Origin: Allobutyricicoccus pentlandensis
Lineage (GTDB): Bacteria > Bacillota > Clostridia > Oscillospirales > QAMX01
Assembly: GCA_904398645.1 (NCBI GenBank)
Contig: CAJFPH010000054.1
Coordinates: 1 to 34,554 of the forward strand
DNA length: 34,554 nt
Reading direction: 5' to 3'
The position numbers and the translations under genes were made by a program. The notes under the pieces are model-generated. The model was not told where the DNA came from, ran no database searches, and worked only from the letters and a program-made list of their open reading frames with translations. Below are positions 29,746 to 34,554 of this stretch, piece after piece. The stretch's first letter is position 1; each line of letters begins with the position of its first letter.

Positions 29746-30567
29746 ATGAAATGCAAGAAACTAATAGCAACCGGCATGATAAGCGCCATATTATCCGGCC
29801 TTCTGGCCACAGGTGTATTCGCTGCAAATGCGTCGCTTATAGTTGACGGCAATCCATACGGGGGCACCCTCTATGTGACAGAGGGACGTATCTACGTACC
29901 GCTGCGCGACCTATGTGAAAACCTAGGCTATACTGTCGAGTGGGATTCCAGTACATACTCCGCAATTGTCTCTTCGGATTCGGTTCGGGCGGTCTTTCCA
30001 TGTAATGGCGACAGCCTGATTTATGGGTCTTCCATGTACACGCACGTACGTGCCCTGGCCTCTGCGCTGGGCGCAAACGTTGACTGGGAGAGTGCTACTT
30101 CGACAGCAACCCTGGATTTTAACGAATCTGCTGTGTCTTCTCAGGATACGTCCAACTCCAGTGAACTGATTGCCAGTGATGAAAATGTCACATCCTCCTA
30201 CACGGAAGACGAGCTTTACTGGCTCGCCCGTATTATCTATGCTGAGGCGAGAGGTGAAAGTATGGAAGGGAAGATCGCCGTCGCCAACACCATTTTGGAA
30301 CGAGTGGAATCAGAAGATTTTCCTGACACGATCTACGACGTTATCTTTGACGATCAGTACTGTGTGCAGTATGAACCTGTCTCAAACGGCACCATTTACA
30401 ACACACCGGACGAGGATTCCTATGAAGCGGCAAGACGGGCTTTGGAAGGAGAAAAAGTGGTGGAAGGCTGCCTTTACTTTTTTAATCCCGACAAAGCCAC
30501 AAGCAACTGGATTGCCGAAAACCGTACCTATGTGACTACAATCGGAAATCACGTTTTTTATGCCTGA
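29746..30567 (+). CDS. secreted SleB/CwlJ-type cell-wall hydrolase with stalk domain
   Basis: A 273-residue exported peptidoglycan hydrolase. A signal peptide covers about 1-26 (KKLIATGMISAILSGLLATG, then FAANA). Residues about 28-125 are a copper-amine-oxidase-like stalk domain (YVPLRDLCENLGYTVEWDS). A Ser/Asp-rich linker leads to a Hydrolase_2 domain at about 154-273, with the probable catalytic Glu168 in LARIIYAEARGE and the family end motif YFFNPDKATSNWI/GNHVFYA. Relatives are lytic enzymes of spore-cortex germination, but the stalk-fused form may act on vegetative walls. AAAGGAGC lies before the ATG. The last 32 bases overlap the converging ATPase gene. Confidence 0.92.
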   Translation: MKCKKLIATGMISAILSGLLATGVFAANASLIVDGNPYGGTLYVTEGRIYVPLRDLCENLGYTVEWDSSTYSAIVSSDSVRAVFPCNGDSLIYGSSMYTHVRALASALGANVDWESATSTATLDFNESAVSSQDTSNSSELIASDENVTSSYTEDELYWLARIIYAEARGESMEGKIAVANTILERVESEDFPDTIYDVIFDDQYCVQYEPVSNGTIYNTPDEDSYEAARRALEGEKVVEGCLYFFNPDKATSNWIAENRTYVTTIGNHVFYA

Positions 30568-31624
30568 CCGACTCCAGAATATTCTCACAGTGCTGGTCCA
30601 ACAGCGTATCGACCATGTGGAAGTCAACCGCAGGACGATACAGGGCTTCCAGTTCATCATGCAGGCTTTTGGCGTCGCCAAGCGCTGCACATGCTGAGCG
30701 AATGAAGCTCTCATAACATGCCATATCGTTTTTCCTACGGACAGCGGCGGACTTTGATTCGCCGCTGTCCGTCATCACGTCAAGGCGAATACGTCGGCGC
30801 CCTGTCGGCGGACAGCCAAATGTTCCTCCCGAAGTTAACAGCGCAAAGCGTAGTTCTGGGATCACAATATGCATCGGCACATCGTGTGGAAACAAAGGAT
30901 CGTGTGCCGCATATACCGTGTAACCAGAGGTCAGGGCGTGTTCCATCACATCGCCTGTAACCAGCGGATACAGTCCTATACCATCGTGAAGCTCACATAT
31001 TGTATACCCCGAAAAATCCCCTAAAAACACAGGCCCATCTGGAGAAAGGGCATTCAAAAAGAGGTCAATTTGCCGCCCCCTGGGCATGTTGCGGCGTGTG
31101 GGGACGTTCTGCGAACTGATGCGCCGTGCGCGGCGGGAAATCCGCTCCGGATCAACAGCCAGCCTTGCGTTTCGATAATATAGTCCGGCCAATGCGCCCG
31201 CTGCAGACAAATAACTGTACATCCGTGCGTAGCAACGGGAAACTTCCTTCGAAACGCTTTCAATTTCTTTGCGTTTTGCCGTCAGCGTATGCACATCCCA
31301 AAAATCACCGAAATTGACGATGCCGTCGCGTGCGCCCGGACATTTGGGTTCTATGACATGAGGCGCTGTGCCGTCTACGTACAGCGTGTCTATTTCCGGG
31401 ATATAGACGCCGTCCAGAGAATCCGCATCCGAGGAACACCAAATTCTCTGCACCGCGATGCCGGCCGCCTCACACACCGCAGCGATCCGCTTCATCGCAG
31501 TCGATTTTCCACATCCGGGTCCGCCCTTTATTATGTACAGGCGGGATACTACGTCCGTCATCCCCTCAAAGAAGGAGATAAAACCGTTTGGGGTGTTGGC
31601 CCCGAGATAATAGTCAAAGCTCAT
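30536..31624 (-). CDS. P-loop ATP-binding protein, PRK06851-like
   Basis: A 362-residue uncharacterised ATPase. The opening MSFDYYLGANTPNGFISFFE is followed by a perfect Walker A, IIKGGPGCGKST at about 31-42, and a nucleotide-binding domain to about 180. The second half (about 195-300, with LFLNALSPDGPVFLGDFSGY and HIVIPELRFALLTS) looks like a duplicate of the first. Its P-loop position, around ELHDGIGLYPL, is not a Walker motif, so only one ATP site seems intact. The ATG has GGAGG five bases upstream. The gene runs toward the SleB-like hydrolase and shares 32 bases with its 3' end. The family occurs in Clostridia and Bacilli; its role is unknown to me. Confidence 0.8.
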   Translation of the reverse strand: MSFDYYLGANTPNGFISFFEGMTDVVSRLYIIKGGPGCGKSTAMKRIAAVCEAAGIAVQRIWCSSDADSLDGVYIPEIDTLYVDGTAPHVIEPKCPGARDGIVNFGDFWDVHTLTAKRKEIESVSKEVSRCYARMYSYLSAAGALAGLYYRNARLAVDPERISRRARRISSQNVPTRRNMPRGRQIDLFLNALSPDGPVFLGDFSGYTICELHDGIGLYPLVTGDVMEHALTSGYTVYAAHDPLFPHDVPMHIVIPELRFALLTSGGTFGCPPTGRRRIRLDVMTDSGESKSAAVRRKNDMACYESFIRSACAALGDAKSLHDELEALYRPAVDFHMVDTLLDQHCENILESVRHKKRDFRL

Positions 31625-31880
31625 GATTACCTCCGTGGTCTTGAAATCACCATATCATATGCATCCGTGGCGCAAAACGACAGCATATGTTTCCAAAATT
31701 AAGGAGGTTTCCGAGTTATCATACCCTGCTATGACGCCGCGATATACACCAATTTGTAACAGAATTTTTTCAAAAGATTGCTCTTACCCTCTATGCAAAT
31801 GGGTATAATTGAGGTAAAATAGGTAAGGGCCGTGGAGCTGCTTTGCATTCTCCAAATTTGGTCTTTATGAGGTGTGGCCG

Positions 31881-32597
31881 ATGACAAATCCAAAGTACAG
31901 GCGTGTCCTGATCAAAATCAGCGGTGAAGCCTTAGCCGGTATACAGGGTACCGGTCTTGACTTCGATATACTCAATCATCTTTCGTCTATTATCAAGCGC
32001 TGTGTGGATGAAGGTGTCCAGGTCAGCATTGTAGTCGGCGCGGGCAATATCTGGCGTGGTGTCAAAAACGGCTCTGGTAAAATCGATCGTACCCGTTCTG
32101 ACCATATGGGCATGCTTGGTACTGCTATTAACGCATTGGCTTTAGCCGATGTGTTGGAACAGCATGGCTTGGAAGTACGCGTGCAGACTGCCATTGAAAT
32201 GCGTCAGTTTGCCGAACCATATATCCGCCTGCGTGCCATTCATCATCTGGAACATGGCCGGGTTGTTGTATTCGGCTGCGGAACAGGCAATCCCTTTTGT
32301 TCTACCGACACCGCCGCCATCCTGCGTGCGATTGAGACGGACTCTGATATCGCGCTGCTTGCCAAAAATATAGATGGCGTATACGATAAAGATCCCCGGC
32401 AGTTTGCGGATGCCGTGAAATATGACACAGTTTCCTTTGATTCCATTTTGGAAGGACATCTTGGCGTAATTGACTCCACTGCCGCAACGATGGCATATGA
32501 CAACGATCTCCCCGTGCTGCTCTTTGGGATTGATGATCCTGAAAATATTTATCGGGCAGTGATGGGCGAGCATGTCGGCACCATTGTTCGCAAATAA
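31881..32597 (+). CDS. pyrH: UMP kinase (uridylate kinase)
   Basis: Phosphorylates UMP to UDP, feeding RNA, DNA and cell-wall precursor synthesis. The 238-residue protein has the hexameric bacterial UMP kinase pattern: YRRVLIKISGEALAG at the start, VVGAGNIWRG, DHMGMLGTAINALALAD and the C-terminal LLFGIDDPENIYRAVMGE. I chose the ATG at 31881 with GAGGTG upstream rather than the GTG nine bases earlier. A TATAAT lies at 31804-31809, but no convincing -35 goes with it. The 256 bases before this gene (31625-31880) hold no other gene. In most Firmicutes rpsB and tsf precede pyrH; here they are absent. Confidence 0.96.
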   Translation: MTNPKYRRVLIKISGEALAGIQGTGLDFDILNHLSSIIKRCVDEGVQVSIVVGAGNIWRGVKNGSGKIDRTRSDHMGMLGTAINALALADVLEQHGLEVRVQTAIEMRQFAEPYIRLRAIHHLEHGRVVVFGCGTGNPFCSTDTAAILRAIETDSDIALLAKNIDGVYDKDPRQFADAVKYDTVSFDSILEGHLGVIDSTAATMAYDNDLPVLLFGIDDPENIYRAVMGEHVGTIVRK

Positions 32598-32633
32598 TAA
32601 CTAAATTTACTGTTTTTGAAAGGAGAAACGATC

Positions 32634-33188
32634 ATGGCCGGCGAATACAAGGAACAAGAAGCAAAAATGAAAAAAACCCTCGAGGTATTACAGCAGGAGT
32701 TTTCTACGCTCCGTGCAGGGCGCGCAAACCCGGCCGTCCTCGATAGGATTACCATTGATTATTACGGAACGCAGACTCCTATCAATCAGGTTGCATCCAT
32801 CTCCTCCCCGGAACCCCGTCTGCTCGCCATTCAACCGTGGGACGCCAGTGTTTTGAAGGCCATTGAAAAAGCCATTCTGGCATCGGATATTGGCATCAAT
32901 CCCCAAAATGACGGACGCGTTATTCGGCTCCTGTTCCCTACTCTGACGGAAGAACGCCGCCGCGAGCTTGTCAAACAGGTACACAAGCTCTGTGAGGAAT
33001 CCAAAGTGGCAATCCGCAATGTACGGCGAGACGCCATGGATATTTTTAAGGCGCAAAAGAAAAAGTCTGAAATCACAGAGGACGACTACGCTGATATTGA
33101 AAAAGATATCCAGGCGCTGACGGATCGTTATATCAAAGACGTTGATACGCTTGGCGCGGCAAAGGAAAAGGAGCTTATCGAAGTTTGA
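32634..33188 (+). CDS. frr: ribosome recycling factor
   Basis: Splits the post-termination ribosome together with EF-G so that it can be reused. The 184-residue protein has the family length and the L-shaped three-helix/beta layout: EFSTLRAGRANPAVLDRI, YYGTQTPINQVASIS, IAIRNVRRDAMD-like VAIRNVRRDAMDIF, and the C-terminal helix with DDYADIEKDIQALTDRYI. The ATG at 32634 has AAAGGAGA upstream, which is better than the in-frame codon at 32616. It lies 36 bases after pyrH and overlaps uppS, in the conserved order. Confidence 0.97.
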   Translation: MAGEYKEQEAKMKKTLEVLQQEFSTLRAGRANPAVLDRITIDYYGTQTPINQVASISSPEPRLLAIQPWDASVLKAIEKAILASDIGINPQNDGRVIRLLFPTLTEERRRELVKQVHKLCEESKVAIRNVRRDAMDIFKAQKKKSEITEDDYADIEKDIQALTDRYIKDVDTLGAAKEKELIEV

Positions 33189-33964
33189 GCATCATGAACG
33201 GCAAAGGTCTGAGAATATTTGGCGGACGCGCGAAGTCGGTAATTCCTGACTTTTCGCGTCTGCCTCAACATATTGCAATTATTATGGACGGGAATGGCCG
33301 TTGGGCGACTTCCCGCGCGCTTCCCCGCACTGCCGGACATCGTGCCGGAAGCGAAAATTTCCGGCGCATTGCAACGCTTTGCAATGATATTGGACTTAAG
33401 TATCTTACCGTTTATGCTTTTTCTACAGAAAACTGGTCGCGTCCCCGGTCTGAAGTGGACGCCATCATGTCTCTTTTTAAAGAATATCTTATTGAGGCAT
33501 GCAGCGAACTAACCAAAAAGAATATTACATTAAAAATTATTGGCGATACAACGCCGTTATCCGACGATATAAAAGAGCTGATTCGGGAAACCGACCGTCT
33601 TTCCCTCGGCAATACGGGTCTTCATGTTAACGTCTGTCTGAACTATGGCGGACGGGCGGAAATCGTTCGTGCGGCAAAGATATTGGCGGAAAGAGCATGC
33701 AGCGGTGAACTGGATCCGGAAAGCATAGACGCCGCATGTTTCGCCTCTTGTCTTGACACAGCGGGTATCCCCGACCCTGATCTTATCATACGTCCCTCCG
33801 GGGAACTGCGTACCTCCAATTTTCTGTTATGGCAATCGGCATATTCCGAATATTATTTTACATCCGTACTGTGGCCGGACTTTTCTCAGGAAGATCTCTA
33901 CCGTGCCATTTCTGATTATCAAAGTCGCGACCGCCGGTACGGCGGTATTGAAAAGCGGCCGTAA
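33185..33964 (+). CDS. uppS: undecaprenyl diphosphate synthase
   Basis: Cis-prenyltransferase that makes the C55 lipid carrier for peptidoglycan and other envelope polymers. Motifs: the catalytic Asp35 in IAIIMDGNGRWA, RTAGHRAGSENFRRI, YLTVYAFSTENWSRP, NYGGRAEIVRA, and LIIRPSGELRTSNFLLWQSAYSEYYFT near the end (read as two adjoining motifs). I place the start at the TTG at 33185, which overlaps the frr stop by four bases and has AAAAGGAG 11 bases upstream. The ATG at 33194 is possible but lies 20 bases from that site. The product is then 259 residues. It is followed by cdsA after 13 bases. Confidence 0.95.
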   Translation: MSIMNGKGLRIFGGRAKSVIPDFSRLPQHIAIIMDGNGRWATSRALPRTAGHRAGSENFRRIATLCNDIGLKYLTVYAFSTENWSRPRSEVDAIMSLFKEYLIEACSELTKKNITLKIIGDTTPLSDDIKELIRETDRLSLGNTGLHVNVCLNYGGRAEIVRAAKILAERACSGELDPESIDAACFASCLDTAGIPDPDLIIRPSGELRTSNFLLWQSAYSEYYFTSVLWPDFSQEDLYRAISDYQSRDRRYGGIEKRP

Positions 33965-33977
33965 GAGGAGTGTTATT

Positions 33978-34554
33978 ATGCGCAAGCGAACTATTGCAGC
34001 GTTGGTCGCGCTTCCTTTATTTTTTCTAGCGGTTTATTTTACGCCAGAATGGGTACTCCCTGTGGCGCTCGGCCTGCTTGCAGGGCTTGCAGCATATGAA
34101 ATGCTTCACAATACCGGTCTATTGACCTCCCCGGCGCTTTTAGCTGCGGCAATCGTTTTATCAGTGCTTGCCGTTCCCATTACATTTTATCTTGACTTGC
34201 CGCTTGTTGCGCTGATTGTACCGGCAACGGTTGTTATTTTTGTGATTGCGCTTGCCTCTCATGAAACCATCACTTGTTTTGAAATTTTCGGCACGTTTTT
34301 TGCCGTTGTTTTTATTCCAATGGCACTCGGGTCCATTGTTCGGATCCGTGCAATGGAGAATGGTATATCGCTCGTCATCTTGCCCTTCATTACTGCCTGG
34401 ATTACGGATACCTTCGCCTATTTTACTGGCCGTGCGTTTGGACGCCACAAGCTTGCTCCCAATATCAGCCCGAAAAAAACAATTGAGGGCGCTGTCGGCG
34501 GCGTCTTGGGATGTATCGCCGTCATGCTTGCATATAATTATGTGGCCGGCTCGA
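33978..34554 (+). CDS. cdsA: phosphatidate cytidylyltransferase (CdsA), cut by the window end
   Basis: Makes CDP-diacylglycerol from phosphatidate and CTP, the branch point of phospholipid synthesis. The frame starts at the ATG at 33978 with AAGAGGAG upstream and runs open to the window edge, giving 192 residues of a protein usually about 270 long. Several hydrophobic helices are visible, then WITDTFAYFTGRAFGRHKL and the beginning of the family signature, SPKKTIEGAVGGVLG. The remaining C-terminal helices lie beyond the window. Order and spacing match the frr-uppS-cdsA(-dxr) cluster of Firmicutes. Confidence 0.94.
   Translation, partial: MRKRTIAALVALPLFFLAVYFTPEWVLPVALGLLAGLAAYEMLHNTGLLTSPALLAAAIVLSVLAVPITFYLDLPLVALIVPATVVIFVIALASHETITCFEIFGTFFAVVFIPMALGSIVRIRAMENGISLVILPFITAWITDTFAYFTGRAFGRHKLAPNISPKKTIEGAVGGVLGCIAVMLAYNYVAGS

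Overview
The window looks like a chromosomal segment of an anaerobic, Gram-positive, spore-forming Clostridia-type bacterium, possibly of the Oscillospirales/Christensenellales kind. I base this on the strong GGAGG ribosome binding sites with frequent TTG and GTG starts, the EcfA1-EcfA2-EcfT-TruA order, the pyrH-frr-uppS-cdsA order, a SleB-type cell-wall hydrolase, Gram-positive GAAC-N4-GTTC SOS boxes, and stalk-domain (copper-amine-oxidase-like) secreted enzymes. The species cannot be named from the sequence. I see no rRNA, tRNA, CRISPR array, insertion sequence or riboswitch.

Layout. 14-4133 (minus) is one operon: an RlmI-like methyltransferase, the ECF vitamin-transporter module (ecfA1, ecfA2, ecfT) and truA. 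4343-5426 (plus) holds an orphan holin-like gene and the Mn efflux pump mntP. 5416-6663 (minus) is dinB behind a promoter with three LexA boxes. 6862-9583 holds a secreted polysaccharide deacetylase (minus), then a membrane-anchored D,D-carboxypeptidase with a small DUF3006-like protein (plus). 9627-10848 (minus) is an AT-rich pair: an unrecognised secreted protein and a two-helix membrane protein with a tandemly duplicated start. An aldo/keto reductase (11020-11988) is divergent from it across palindromic promoter DNA.

12056-16119 (minus) is a tight four-gene operon: serine hydrolase, dUTPase, FAD-dependent oxidoreductase, DERA-like aldolase. 16192-18145 (minus) holds a Dabb protein, a HAD-IIA phosphatase and a signal-less GH25 muramidase with an SLH-like tail. 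18320-19516 (plus) is a PUA-containing rRNA methyltransferase. 19606-25010 (minus) holds an IMP dehydrogenase of the Tritrichomonas foetus type, a ComEC whose C-terminal metallo-beta-lactamase-like domain lacks its metal motif, and a MATE exporter. 25192-29584 (plus) holds an AraC regulator overlapping an Eis-like acetyltransferase, then a ribulokinase and a divergent glycerophosphodiesterase. 29746-31624 is a SleB-like hydrolase converging on, and overlapping, a P-loop ATPase. 31881 to the end (plus) is pyrH, frr, uppS and a cdsA cut by the window edge.

Most of the window is housekeeping or cell-envelope biology. The best candidates for something undescribed are the AT-rich secreted/membrane pair at 9627-10848 and the serine hydrolase/dUTPase/FAD/DERA-like operon. 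The clearest specific observation is the IMP dehydrogenase, whose catalytic residues fall on the same residue numbers as in the T. foetus enzyme.
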